From assembly GCA_024404315.1 (NCBI GenBank), contig JAKSQD010000020.1, forward strand, positions 1-34,479: a DNA stretch of 34,479 bases, in the 5' to 3' direction. This DNA is from Oscillospiraceae bacterium (GTDB lineage: Bacteria; Bacillota; Clostridia; Oscillospirales; Oscillospiraceae). Positions 14,168-24,198 of the stretch are shown piece after piece; positions within the stretch are counted from its first letter, which is position 1, and each line of letters opens with the position of its first letter. The notes below the pieces were generated by a model. That model had not been told where the DNA came from. It saw nothing but the letters and a program-made list of their open reading frames with translations, and did not search any database. A program made the translations under genes and the position numbers.

Positions 14168-14932
14168 TTATCTGATATACGGGTGCATACTGCCTAAGAC
14201 CACATATCTTGCGTCATCGTAGGCGTAGGTGCAGGTGGAGAGGGTCAGCACCCGCCGGATGCTTTGTGGTGCCACGGTGGACAGGAAATCCGACCGGGCA
14301 AGCTGCTCCTCTGCCCAGCTGCCAAACTCCTCAGCCGAAAGGTCAAGGGTATAGGCATCTCCGTTTGGGTCAGAGGTATAGCCTGAAAACACGCTGACCT
14401 CCCAGCAGCGGGAGCGCTGGAGCAGGTAGAGGGTGGGGTGGGCATCGTAATACTCCTGACGCTGATAGCGGGTCAGACTCGCCAGCATAGCGCCGTTTTT
14501 CATATGGTGCCCGTAAAGGATGGAGTTTTGCCCCATCAGAGAGCATTGACAATCCAGAAAGAGGGTGCCGTAGCAGCCCTCACTTCCGTCGATGAGATGG
14601 GTCAGGTAAAACTGATTATCACCGCCCTGCACGATGGGGTAATTGATGGGGGTGCCGGGGCAGTAAAGCCAGCCGATGACATCCGGGTTGACTGACTCCA
14701 GAGCGTCCCAGTCGATGTCGGGAAGGGTCAGCTCCGGCACCTCCTCCTTGTCAGATTCGGGCAGGGTCACGACTGCTTCAAGCTCGTCATAGACCTGCTC
14801 GCTGGAGCTGTAGCTGTCCAGAGCGTCCTGAATCATCCACAGCGCGAAAAGAAAGATTCCCGCACTGAGGATGAGGAGCAGGGTCACGGTACTCATCCAG
14901 ACCACCGCACTTTTTTCATGTTTGCGTCTCAT
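14168..14932 (-). CDS. srtB: Class B sortase
   Basis: A 254-residue membrane transpeptidase that joins surface proteins to the cell wall. The N-terminus is a signal anchor (about 11-33); the extracellular catalytic domain contains NYPIVQGGDNQFYLTH, His142 in LYGHHMKNG, catalytic Cys234 in TLSTCTYAYDDARYVVLG and Arg242. The TLSTC context and extra N-terminal helices mark class B rather than class A. Its start overlaps the stop of the giant adhesin gene by four bases, so the adhesin is the obvious substrate; that protein ends in NPKTG, a non-LPxTG motif of the kind known for some clostridial class B enzymes. The coupling would supply sortase in proportion to substrate. Confidence 0.92.
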   Translation of the reverse strand: MRRKHEKSAVVWMSTVTLLLILSAGIFLFALWMIQDALDSYSSSEQVYDELEAVVTLPESDKEEVPELTLPDIDWDALESVNPDVIGWLYCPGTPINYPIVQGGDNQFYLTHLIDGSEGCYGTLFLDCQCSLMGQNSILYGHHMKNGAMLASLTRYQRQEYYDAHPTLYLLQRSRCWEVSVFSGYTSDPNGDAYTLDLSAEEFGSWAEEQLARSDFLSTVAPQSIRRVLTLSTCTYAYDDARYVVLGSMHPYIR

Positions 14933-17900
14933 CTGCGCTTACGGAGCAGGAGGAAGGCTGCACTCAGCATAACTGCCATTGCGCCGGTCCCGACCATGCC
15001 CCAGAGCATGGGATTGCGGTCATCGCCGGTCTTGGGATTGGTGCCGGGAACATTGGATTCGACCTCATTGGAGGGAGCATCGGGGCTGTTATCGGCGGTG
15101 GCGGTGGCAAGGTTCTTATAGGTGCGCTTTGCGGCAGAGGCAGGAATCGTGGCCTTGAAGGTCACAGTCTTGCTTTCCCCGATCTTCAGGGTGTCGAAGT
15201 TCCAGCTGAGCGTTCCGCCCTTATAAGTGCCGCCATTGTCCGCACTGCCGTCCAGATAGGAAAGACCGGAGGGAACGGCATCGGTAATGACCACATGATA
15301 AGCGTCACTGGTGGCATCCTTTGCATTTGCAACGGTCAGGGTATAGGTGATGGTATCGCCGCCCTTGCCGGTGAGCTTGTCCTTCACAGCGGTGCCGCCG
15401 TTGATGGCCTGCTTTTTCTCCAGACTGAGCCTGGGGGCGATGACTTTGGTTTCCACCTTTTCACTGGGAACAGGCTGATCCGGGTTGTTCTCGCAGTCCG
15501 CTACAGCAGCATTGGGGATGGTGGCAGGAGCGGTCACGCTGGTCTTCACCCGAACGGAAATGGTAAAGGTACGGCTCGCTTTGGCAGAGAGGTTATAGAT
15601 GGAGAATACATAGCTGCCATCCTTGTCCTTTTCATACTTGGCAGAGCTGTTCACGAACTCAAGGCGCTCATCCAGCTTGTCCGTTACCTTCACATTGCAG
15701 GCACGGGCATCACCGGAGTTGCTGACGGTAATGGTGTAGACCAGACCGCCCTGCTTTTTGGCAACATCAGACTGCTGGAGGGTCTTCTTGTCCACCTGCT
15801 TGGTAATCACGAGCTTGGGCGCACCCACGACGACCTCCACAGGATTGGACTCCATGGGGTCTTCAGGATTGCCGGAGCCGGTATCCCTGAGCTTGTAGAC
15901 GATCCAGATCTCCTTGTCACTGTCCAGCGTGCCCTGAGTGGGGTCGCTGTTTTTTGTGATGCCGTTGGTGGTGTCGTATTTGCCGAAGGTGCCCGTTCCA
16001 ACCTTGAGGTAGGACTTACCGCCCTTGGTCACGACGGGATAGACCTTATCGGTCACATCATAGCCGCTGCCCTGTTCACCGGAGGTAGTGGCATCCTCGG
16101 TCAGCTGGTTCCCTTCAGTATCAACATAGTGAATCATGACCTTCCGGTTCTCAGTGTCAGGGGCAGGAGCCTTGGGAACATCGTAGACAACCCACAGTTC
16201 TTTGTCACCGTCCAGCGTGCCCTGAGTGGGGTCGCTGTCGTTGGTAATACCGTCAGTGGTATCGTATTTGCCGAAGGTTCCCGTTCCAACCTTATGATAG
16301 GGCTGACCGTCCTTGCTGATGGAGGGATAAATTTTACCGGTCACATCATAGCCGCTGCCCTTGCCGCCAGAGGTGATGGAGTCCCCGGCAATGGGGTTCC
16401 CCTCGGTATCGACATAGTGAATGATGACCTTCTGCTGTTCAGGCGCAGGCGCAGGAGCCTTGGGAACATCATAAACCACCCACAGCTCCTTATCATCATC
16501 CAGCGTGCCCTGAGTGGGGTCACTGTTGTTGGTGATGCCGTCAGTGGTGTCGTATTGACCAAAGTGACCGGTTCCAACCTTCTCATAGGTCGTGCTGGAT
16601 TTTGAGATGACGGGATAAATCTTGTCGGTCACGCTGTAGCTGTCGCCCTTGCTGCCGGTGCTGGTAACATCATCGGAGATAGGCTTGCCGGTGGTATCGA
16701 CGTAGTGAATGGTAATCTTCTGCTTTTCAACGTCAGGCGCATTGGGGATGTCATAAACCACCCAAAGCACCTTGTCACTGTCCAAAGTGCCCTTTACAGG
16801 GTCGCTGTCGTTGGTGATGCCGTCAGTGGTGTCGTATTTGCCAAAGGTTCCCGTTCCCACCTTGGTATAGGTGGAATCGCCATTTTTAATGGAGGGATAA
16901 AGTTTGCCGACCACATCATAAGGGGTATCCTTCTTCGACTCAGCCGTGAAATCATCGGCAATGGGCTTACCGGCGGTATCGACATAGTGGATGGTGATCT
17001 TCTGCTTATCGGGAGTATCCTCCTCCACCTTGCTCTCACGCTTGGGAGCGTTGGAAGCGGTGACGACGCCCACGTTCAGATAATTGGTATTGTAAGCAGT
17101 GGAGGGAATCAGGGCTTTGAAGGTGACGGTCTTGGTTCCGCCAATCTCAAGGGTTCCCAGCTTCCATGTCAGAGTGTTGGTCTTAGCGTCATAGGTTCCG
17201 CCGTTGTCAGCACTGTTCTTGACATAGATCAGACCCTTGGGTACAGCGTCCGTAACGGTCACATCAAAGGCGGCGCTGGTGGCATTGGAGGCGTTGCCCA
17301 CATCCACAAAATAGGTGATGACATCGCCTGCCTCGGCGGTGAGCTTCTCGGTGGTTGTTTCGCCATCGTTGATGCACTGCCGCTTGAGGATGGTCAGGAT
17401 GGGAGCCACTACCTTGGTCACGACTTCATTGGAGGGGATGGGAGGCAGGGGCTTGCCCTTATCGTCGATGTTGTTTCCATAATCGACATAGGCCATGTTG
17501 TGAATCTCATCGCCGGAGCGTGCCGTCTTGGAGACCTTGACCTTTACCTTGATCTCCCTGCTTTCGCCGGGGGCAAGTTTGCCCAGCGACCAGATACAGC
17601 GGGAGGTGCCAATGCGCTGGCTGCATTCCGGCTCCGAGGAGCGGAAGGACACCTCTGCCGGGAGGTCATCGGAAACGACGACCTTCTTGGCAAGACCGTT
17701 GCCCTCGTTTTTCACGGTCAGGGTGTAGACCAGCTCGGCTTTGTCCTCGGCACAGTCGATCTCCTGCACCTCAGTCTTGTCTACGGCTTTCAGAATTTTC
17801 AGGTCAGGATGACCGGAGAGCTTATTGGTCATGGAGGTGCGAGCGCCTACGACCAGAACGAACTGAGTTTCATATTCCACATGGACCTTCTGGGGCGTGG

Positions 17901-20900
17901 CATCCAGTTCGTAATAGGGAGCGGCTTTGAGTTCTACGAAATAGTAGTCGCCGCTGTTCTTTTGAGAGCCAGCGGTATAGCCCTCATCCATCAGGGGAAG
18001 GTCTGTCTTGACGGTCGCCACGCCGTTCTTGTCCGTGGTAACGGTAGAAATGAGGCTGTCTGCTTTCAGCAGCTCCTTGCCGCTGCGGTCATAGATCGGG
18101 GTGGAGTTGTACAGACCAAAGACGGCACCTTCCACGGGTTCTCCGTCGAGGCTGTCCGTTTTGGTCAGCTTGACATAACCTCTCTGGGAGTCCGGTTCCT
18201 CTGTTCCGGGAGGCGTAAAGGGAGGAACGTCGAGGATGTCGGGCTTTTCAATGCTGGGAGGCGCATCAGGGGTATCAGGTTTTTCCTCGCCGGGAGGCGT
18301 ATCAGGAGTGTCGGGGGTATCAGGAGGAAGAATGGGAGGAGTGCGGGTGCGGGCATTGTCAAAGGTCAGCTCACTCTTGACCATCTCCTCCTTCTGGTTG
18401 TTCCATTTGAAGGTGACGGTCTGGGGCTTGTCGTTGAGGACATAGCCATAGGGGGCATGGACCTCCGTGACGGTGTAGGAGCCGAGGGGCAGCGTCAGCG
18501 TGACCTTGCCGGTCTCAGAGTTGGAGAAGGCGGCAAAGGGACAATTTTTGTTGCTGATCTCAGACTTGTAGGTGGTAACGCCGCTTTCACAGACAGAGCA
18601 TTTGTCGGTATAGGTAACGCTTCCGGTCTTTCCGGTCACAACGGTGGCGATGGTTTCGCCTTTGCGATACCAATAGGAACCCTGACCGTCCTGCGTGGCG
18701 ATGTCTTCAGCAGCTTTGACCACATAGGACGCACCGTCCAGCTCACTGGTCTTATAAGTGAAATCCTTATTGTCAGTCAGACCGAGGGCATCCGTGACAG
18801 CACCAAGGATTCCCCTAGAGCCAAAGGATTCCACCGTTTCACCGGTCTTAATGACGGTAAGCTGGGCACGGGTCTCCGGATTTTCATAAACGACCAGCAG
18901 ATATTCGGCGTAGCCGATGATCTCGTCGTGGTCGTAAACGGGACGGTAATCATAAGTCTGGTCATTGCTGACGGTGAAGACTACATCCTTTTCGGGATTG
19001 TGGAAGCCCTCCGGGGCGTTGACCTCACGGACAGCATAGGTTCCGGCTTTCAGCTCCTCCACAACGGTGATAACACCGGTCTTGTCGGTGGTCCACGGGT
19101 GGTCCTTCGTGCCGATCACGACGGTGGTATTGCCGTTTTTGTAAGACTGCCGCACCAGATCCTTGTCCGTGTACTTGCCGGATTTGTCACAGGAATAGAT
19201 CAAATACTGGGTGTTGGGCTTGATGACGGTCTTTTTGCTGTCGCCGTCAATCTTGACGATATCAACATAGCGGTCAGCCACGAAGTCAAGGAAGCTGTAG
19301 TTCAGCGTCTGGGGCGTGCGGCTGTCGGTTTTAACGATAAAGAACATGGCCTGAGCGGGATCAAGCTCAGTGTTGGGAGTTTCCGCTTCATAGATGACGT
19401 ACTTGCCATAGGGAAGCTCAGGGCTGACGGCATAGCCATCGGTGCTGGTAACGATCCAGTTCACACTGTACTGGTTTTTGACCTTAGTGGGGGTCAGTCC
19501 GGCGAGCCTGGAGGAGTCGTTCTCGTAAAGGAGAGCGGTGGAGATATCGGTCATGGAGATGACCTTTCCGCCTGCCTTGACCTCCTTGTTTTTCACCGCA
19601 CGGAAGAACTCGGTCCAATCATCAGCGGAAACGAGCTTGCCGGAGAAATCCGTGGCCTTAGCGTAGGCAGTCAGGTCCTTTTCCAGATAGATGCCGAATC
19701 TGGCACCCTCCAGAGGGGTTCCGATGGTGCCCTCGACCAGCTCCTTGTGGATGCGAACAGCCTGTTTAATGACCTGCTCGGTCACAGTGTTGGCTTTGGT
19801 GTCCTGAGTGGAGAGGAAGATGGAGTTGATGGTCTTGGTCTGGAACTTTTCCTTGTTCTCAGTCAAATACTTCTGAGCGCAGGCGTTCACCGGATATTTT
19901 CTGGTATCCAGAGTGTAGCCCGCAGAGGGCGTGATCTCCTGCACATACCAGCCGTCGCCAACGACAAACCAGCCCGTGAAGTCAAAGCGTCCGGCGGCGT
20001 TGGTCTTTGCAGTGGCGACGAGCTTGCCGTCATCGTACAGACCATAAACAGCCCCTTCCAGCACAGCCTCGCCTTGGGTAATGTTCTCAGCCTCGGCTTC
20101 ATAATCCTGTTTGATGAGGGTGTCATTGGGCTTGCCGGTGCCGCTGAAGCTCCACTTCTTGAGGATGTTTTGGAAGGTCAGCTCAGAGGTAAGTTCCTTG
20201 TGATTCTGCTTGTCATATTTGACGGTCACGGTCTGGGCGGCGGGAAGGACGTACTGAATGAGTTCCTGCGTCGCCTTGCTCTTGCAGGGGGCGGAAGCGG
20301 GAACGGCAGAGGCTCGAACCTCCTGCACCGTGTAAGTACCGATGGGCATATGGTCAAAGTGTGCCTCGCCGTTCTCATCGGTCACAGCGAAATAGTCCAC
20401 AGAGACCTTCGAGGCAGAGGTTCCGTAAAGATGGAACGCAAACCCCGCCTTGCTGCTGTTGTAATGGTGCTTGCTCTCGGACTCGGTATTATACTGCTCC
20501 GGGTCTGCCAGCTCGATCTGCTTTTTGACCACGACATTGCCCGATTCGTAGTAGTTGACCGGGCTGTAGGTCACTTTGGTCTTGTAATTGGCCTTGATCT
20601 CGGTGGTGACAGCGTTGAGGGGGTCCCACCAGTCGGAGATGACAGCAGCACCGGGGGTGGCGATCTCGGTCAGGGTGTATCCGGTGCCGATGGGGATGCT
20701 CCGGAACAGAGCGATGCCCTCGGCGTTGGTGGCAGCCGTTTCATCCACAGCCGCGCCGGAGGCAGACATTCCGGTGAGACGGAACTGGAAGCCAGCGTAG
20801 TTGGTGTTTACGGTATCGCTGGGAGCGTCGGAGCGGATGACCTTTTTGACCTCGACATCACCTTCTTTATAGGTGTTCACAGCGACATAGGAAAGAGTCT

Positions 20901-23900
20901 TCCCGTCCTCTGCTTTCACGGAGGTCAGAACCGCTTTGGAAGCATCCCACCAATCGGAAATGCCGCCCTTTCCGTCAGGGCTTGCAATCTCCGTGATGGT
21001 GTACTGATCGCCAACGGGGATATTGTCGAAGGAGACCTTGCCGGTCTGGTCCGTGTCAGCGGTCACGTCTACCTTTGCACCGGATTCCGTGGTTCCGGTA
21101 AGACGGAACCGGAAGCCAGCGAGGTTGGAATTTACGGAGTCCTGCTTTCCCTGAAAGCGGATCTGCTTGGTCACGTTGATGCTGCCCTCTTTGCAGCGGT
21201 TGTGGACGGTATAGGTCATGGTAGACTGATACTTAGCAGTCACTTCCACTTTGCCGCCGACAAATTCCCACCAGTCAGCTACCTTGCCGTTTCCGCCGGG
21301 CGTAGCGGTCTCAGTTACCTCAAAGGTGCCGATGGGGACAGCCTCAAACATGGCTTTGCCCTCAGCATTGGTGACGGCCTTCCGGCTGACCTGTTCACCG
21401 GAATCAGAGGTGCCGGTGAGCTGGAACTCAAAGCCTGCGAGGTTGGTGTTCACGGCATCGTTTTTGCCCTCATGGTCAATGACCTTGACGATCTCGATGT
21501 CACCGGTCTTGTACACATTCACAGCGGTGACGCTGGTGTCATTTTTGGAGCCGACCGCAATGGGATTGATGACCTCATTCAAGGCATCCCACCACTCAGC
21601 GATCTTTCCGCCGCCGTCTTTCGTGGCGGTTTCGGTGACGGTATAGTTGGTGCCGGTCGGAACATCCTGAAAGGTAAGAGTGCCGTTTGCGTCGGTGGAG
21701 GCAGTCTGATCGACCTTTTCACCCAGCGTACTGGTGCCGGTGAGCCGGAAGGTGAAGCCGTCCAGAGCCAGATCCTTACCGTCTGCTCCTTCGATCTTTT
21801 TGGTCACGGTAATGGAGCCATTGCCGGGAGTCAGGGAGAGCCAGCCGTTGTTGCCCAGCGTGGCGGTGGTCATCCTGCCGGATTTGGCTTTCACGATGTT
21901 GGACACATAAGCGAGGGAGCCGGTCGTGTTTTTGGATTTATTCGTGTTTTCAGTGCCAGTGGATGCGTAATAGGGGTTATCCGCAGCAGTCGTATAGGAC
22001 ACTTTGGACTGACTGGACTGATATTCGTTGGTGAATGCGGAATAGGATTTGCCTCCGGCAGACTGAAGGGCATCCAGATAGCTGCCAGCCAGATCAACAT
22101 TGAAACGGCACTGGACAGGGTAGGTATGACCGTCCAATGCGTTTTTGTTGATGACCTCAGCGGGGATGGTTACGGTGACTGTGGAGCGGTTTCCGCTGGT
22201 GGTGACCTGTACCGTGGCAGTGTATCCCGCCACGCTGTAGGTATAGGTATCGCCGGACTTGCCGGAGTGATTCACGGGGGAGTTATTGTAATACAGGACG
22301 GGATCACCGGACACAGTGAGGAAATTGCCGGTCTGGGTGGTGAAAACGGCGTTGGTTCCGTTTTTCAGAGCGCCCTGGGTGGTCTTATCCTTCTTCATCA
22401 TGTTCTGGAGATTGTCGATGATGTGCTCCAGAGCCAGCGCCTTATTTGCGGCGGAGCTGTACTGGGACAGATTGCAGAACTGAGCCTCAGCCGGAGCAGG
22501 GAAGCTGGTGGCAGAGGACAGTCCCAATTTGGTCAGGTTGCTCGCCGTCATCAGGCTTTTCAGCTTTTTTGCCGCAGTTTTCAGCTCCGTCTGGGAGCTG
22601 CCGGTATAGGAGCTGTCGAGGCGGTTTCTGGGCCAGCCGGAGGAGATCACATCACCAATGAAGCCCTTGTCATTCTTGGCGGTTCCGGTGCCAGCCTGAT
22701 AGGTGACGTTGTTGACGACACCGCACATCCAGCGGGCCATGTCCTCATCGCCGGAGTTGTAGCCGTCGTTGCTGAAATGGGCGGAATAGAGCGCAAACTT
22801 CTGATATTCACTGCTCAGCTTGTTGCTCCAATACTGCATGGTCATCAGAGCGTAGGCGGTAGCGTCAGGAGTGGAGTAGCCGCCATTTCCCAATGCGTAG
22901 CTGGTCTTGGAGTGCCATGCGTCGCTGCTGGGGTCATAAGCCGCTGCCCATTTCGTCGTTCCGTAAGTGGGCACGCCGTCCGTTAAGAAAATGATATAAC
23001 CTGCGGTGTCAGCCTTATCCTTCTGCGCTTCAAGAATGGAGGCGGCATGGGCGATACCGGCTTGGGGGAACGTTCCGTAGCTGATATAGCGCTTGCCGGT
23101 CTTGGCAACGTTGGAGCCTGCGGCAGCGGAGGAAGCTCCGATGTACCAGGCACATTCGTTGCTGCTGGAGGTGTCGCACTGGAGCAGATCGCCGCTGACC
23201 TTGCCCCAGTTTCCCATGCCGAGGAGCAGGCTGGTGGGGTCAGGGTTTTTGTTGGCGGTTCGCTCAAGGTTGTCTGCGCTAAAGCCGATGACAGCGACAT
23301 TGCTGAGGGGGTTTTTGCAGATTTCCTTGACGAGATTATTGGTTGCGGTCGTAACTGCCTTGACCAGCTGACCGGAGGTATCCGCCAGATACAGAGAGCG
23401 GGTGCAGTCAACGACCAGCACATAGTTGCCGGTGCTGTATTCACTGGTGGAGACGAATTCCTTGCCGTAGATCGAGAGGACCTCGGAGAATGCGGTGTCA
23501 GTGGCAGAGGATTTGCCGACAGACTTATCCACAAAAATCTGACCGGCTTTGAGCTTGCCGGAATCAAATGCGGTGGTAGAGTCCGCCTTGTAAGAAACGG
23601 TCACGCCGTTCTCGCTGTCAGACTCTGCGGAGGCGGCATCAGAGTTGTCGAAGGGTTCGTATTCACTGTCTTCGTTGGGAGTCTCCACCACATCCTCCTG
23701 CTGACCGGCATCACCTTCGCCGGAGTCAGCATCGGCATTGGGGTCGAAGTCATCCTCATCCTCGCTGCCGTTGGAATCGCTTCCGTCTTCGGCTGCGGTG
23801 GTCAGACTGCCAACATCGTCGTCATCGGAGGCGGCGTTCTCCGTGCTTGCGGGAGTGGAAACACCGCCGCTGTCAGTGCCGGAGGGCTTCTCCTCCTCAG

Positions 23901-24102
23901 CCTCGTCCAAAGCCAGCTCCGTGGCGGGAGCACCGGGTTCAGTCTCCTCCGGCTCTGCCGCATCGGTCACAGTCACAGTGCCGTCAGTGGGAGCTGCTGC
24001 AAATACCGTGACCGGGCAGGAGGTGACAGAGAGCATCGCTGCCATCAGGAGGGCAAACAGACGGGTTTTCAGAGAGCGTCCGGTAAAATTCTTTGCGTTC
24101 AT
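14929..24102 (-). CDS. Giant (~3,057-residue) cell-wall-anchored adhesin: VWA, Cna-B/SpaA, DUF11 and MucBP-like repeats
   Basis: I start at ATG 24102 (GAGGT just upstream); another ATG lies four codons earlier. Layout, approximate residues: signal peptide 1-36; acidic low-complexity linker 37-160; von Willebrand A domain about 225-515 with a DCTRS variant of the MIDAS motif and FLTDGVPTYG; five Cna-B-type domains about 765-1310, each with V-K-x-I start, AGF-F-LTG, a TE-type isopeptide Glu and usually a DWWD motif; several SpaA-like domains about 1345-1920; Pro-rich spacer 1920-1975 (PDTPDTPP); another SpaA-like domain; DUF11-like domains about 2100-2360; four MucBP-like units about 2365-2740; two more DUF11-like domains to 3010; then NPKTG (about 3022), a membrane helix and RKRR. 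It is probably exported, crosslinked internally and anchored by the adjacent sortase, mediating adhesion or mating contact. Confidence 0.9.
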   Translation of the reverse strand: MNAKNFTGRSLKTRLFALLMAAMLSVTSCPVTVFAAAPTDGTVTVTDAAEPEETEPGAPATELALDEAEEEKPSGTDSGGVSTPASTENAASDDDDVGSLTTAAEDGSDSNGSEDEDDFDPNADADSGEGDAGQQEDVVETPNEDSEYEPFDNSDAASAESDSENGVTVSYKADSTTAFDSGKLKAGQIFVDKSVGKSSATDTAFSEVLSIYGKEFVSTSEYSTGNYVLVVDCTRSLYLADTSGQLVKAVTTATNNLVKEICKNPLSNVAVIGFSADNLERTANKNPDPTSLLLGMGNWGKVSGDLLQCDTSSSNECAWYIGASSAAAGSNVAKTGKRYISYGTFPQAGIAHAASILEAQKDKADTAGYIIFLTDGVPTYGTTKWAAAYDPSSDAWHSKTSYALGNGGYSTPDATAYALMTMQYWSNKLSSEYQKFALYSAHFSNDGYNSGDEDMARWMCGVVNNVTYQAGTGTAKNDKGFIGDVISSGWPRNRLDSSYTGSSQTELKTAAKKLKSLMTASNLTKLGLSSATSFPAPAEAQFCNLSQYSSAANKALALEHIIDNLQNMMKKDKTTQGALKNGTNAVFTTQTGNFLTVSGDPVLYYNNSPVNHSGKSGDTYTYSVAGYTATVQVTTSGNRSTVTVTIPAEVINKNALDGHTYPVQCRFNVDLAGSYLDALQSAGGKSYSAFTNEYQSSQSKVSYTTAADNPYYASTGTENTNKSKNTTGSLAYVSNIVKAKSGRMTTATLGNNGWLSLTPGNGSITVTKKIEGADGKDLALDGFTFRLTGTSTLGEKVDQTASTDANGTLTFQDVPTGTNYTVTETATKDGGGKIAEWWDALNEVINPIAVGSKNDTSVTAVNVYKTGDIEIVKVIDHEGKNDAVNTNLAGFEFQLTGTSDSGEQVSRKAVTNAEGKAMFEAVPIGTFEVTETATPGGNGKVADWWEFVGGKVEVTAKYQSTMTYTVHNRCKEGSINVTKQIRFQGKQDSVNSNLAGFRFRLTGTTESGAKVDVTADTDQTGKVSFDNIPVGDQYTITEIASPDGKGGISDWWDASKAVLTSVKAEDGKTLSYVAVNTYKEGDVEVKKVIRSDAPSDTVNTNYAGFQFRLTGMSASGAAVDETAATNAEGIALFRSIPIGTGYTLTEIATPGAAVISDWWDPLNAVTTEIKANYKTKVTYSPVNYYESGNVVVKKQIELADPEQYNTESESKHHYNSSKAGFAFHLYGTSASKVSVDYFAVTDENGEAHFDHMPIGTYTVQEVRASAVPASAPCKSKATQELIQYVLPAAQTVTVKYDKQNHKELTSELTFQNILKKWSFSGTGKPNDTLIKQDYEAEAENITQGEAVLEGAVYGLYDDGKLVATAKTNAAGRFDFTGWFVVGDGWYVQEITPSAGYTLDTRKYPVNACAQKYLTENKEKFQTKTINSIFLSTQDTKANTVTEQVIKQAVRIHKELVEGTIGTPLEGARFGIYLEKDLTAYAKATDFSGKLVSADDWTEFFRAVKNKEVKAGGKVISMTDISTALLYENDSSRLAGLTPTKVKNQYSVNWIVTSTDGYAVSPELPYGKYVIYEAETPNTELDPAQAMFFIVKTDSRTPQTLNYSFLDFVADRYVDIVKIDGDSKKTVIKPNTQYLIYSCDKSGKYTDKDLVRQSYKNGNTTVVIGTKDHPWTTDKTGVITVVEELKAGTYAVREVNAPEGFHNPEKDVVFTVSNDQTYDYRPVYDHDEIIGYAEYLLVVYENPETRAQLTVIKTGETVESFGSRGILGAVTDALGLTDNKDFTYKTSELDGASYVVKAAEDIATQDGQGSYWYRKGETIATVVTGKTGSVTYTDKCSVCESGVTTYKSEISNKNCPFAAFSNSETGKVTLTLPLGSYTVTEVHAPYGYVLNDKPQTVTFKWNNQKEEMVKSELTFDNARTRTPPILPPDTPDTPDTPPGEEKPDTPDAPPSIEKPDILDVPPFTPPGTEEPDSQRGYVKLTKTDSLDGEPVEGAVFGLYNSTPIYDRSGKELLKADSLISTVTTDKNGVATVKTDLPLMDEGYTAGSQKNSGDYYFVELKAAPYYELDATPQKVHVEYETQFVLVVGARTSMTNKLSGHPDLKILKAVDKTEVQEIDCAEDKAELVYTLTVKNEGNGLAKKVVVSDDLPAEVSFRSSEPECSQRIGTSRCIWSLGKLAPGESREIKVKVKVSKTARSGDEIHNMAYVDYGNNIDDKGKPLPPIPSNEVVTKVVAPILTILKRQCINDGETTTEKLTAEAGDVITYFVDVGNASNATSAAFDVTVTDAVPKGLIYVKNSADNGGTYDAKTNTLTWKLGTLEIGGTKTVTFKALIPSTAYNTNYLNVGVVTASNAPKRESKVEEDTPDKQKITIHYVDTAGKPIADDFTAESKKDTPYDVVGKLYPSIKNGDSTYTKVGTGTFGKYDTTDGITNDSDPVKGTLDSDKVLWVVYDIPNAPDVEKQKITIHYVDTTGKPISDDVTSTGSKGDSYSVTDKIYPVISKSSTTYEKVGTGHFGQYDTTDGITNNSDPTQGTLDDDKELWVVYDVPKAPAPAPEQQKVIIHYVDTEGNPIAGDSITSGGKGSGYDVTGKIYPSISKDGQPYHKVGTGTFGKYDTTDGITNDSDPTQGTLDGDKELWVVYDVPKAPAPDTENRKVMIHYVDTEGNQLTEDATTSGEQGSGYDVTDKVYPVVTKGGKSYLKVGTGTFGKYDTTNGITKNSDPTQGTLDSDKEIWIVYKLRDTGSGNPEDPMESNPVEVVVGAPKLVITKQVDKKTLQQSDVAKKQGGLVYTITVSNSGDARACNVKVTDKLDERLEFVNSSAKYEKDKDGSYVFSIYNLSAKASRTFTISVRVKTSVTAPATIPNAAVADCENNPDQPVPSEKVETKVIAPRLSLEKKQAINGGTAVKDKLTGKGGDTITYTLTVANAKDATSDAYHVVITDAVPSGLSYLDGSADNGGTYKGGTLSWNFDTLKIGESKTVTFKATIPASAAKRTYKNLATATADNSPDAPSNEVESNVPGTNPKTGDDRNPMLWGMVGTGAMAVMLSAAFLLLRKRR
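15890..17010 (-). repeat. Four tandem ~290-bp repeats (MucBP-like) within the adhesin
   Basis: Four units of 95-97 codons begin near 17010, 16720, 16435 and 16145, each opening with a variant of KITIHYVDTxGKPI and containing VGTGTFGKYDTTDGIT, then GTLDSDKxLWVVYD. The DNA itself is very similar, so the units are recent duplications and likely to vary in number between strains. Confidence 0.85.
20170..21815 (-). repeat. Tandem Cna-B domain repeats within the adhesin
   Basis: Five units of roughly 100-115 codons begin near 21815, 21510, 21190, 20860 and 20545. Each repeats a Gly-x-(I/V)-x-V-x-K-x-I start, a NxAGFxFxLTGxS middle, and (V/I)TE(T/I)A before a DWWD-type motif. They are more diverged than the 290-bp repeats, indicating older duplication. 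Confidence 0.8.
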
Positions 24103-24145
24103 AAAGTACCTCATAGTCGATAAAAGTGTTGAAGGAAAAGAAGAA

Positions 24146-24165
24146 AGCGCCTGTGATTGGGCGCT
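24146..24165 (-). terminator. Short hairpin upstream of the adhesin gene
   Basis: AGCGCC (24165-24160) pairs perfectly with GGCGCT (24151-24146), followed on the - strand by TTCTTCTTTTCCTT. It sits between the 50-residue peptide gene and the adhesin start and may partly terminate transcription from upstream. Confidence 0.45.
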
Positions 24166-24198
24166 CGAATGAAGTAGAAAAGAGGAAGCTTTTTCATA

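Noticed and set aside
16705-22986. A 2,093-codon open frame on the + strand, antisense to the adhesin gene
   Set aside because: It mirrors the repeats and codon bias of the adhesin frame, has no ribosome site, and its translation is a Gly/Val/Ile-rich pattern without any domain. The adhesin frame has signal peptide, domains and anchor. It is a codon-usage shadow.
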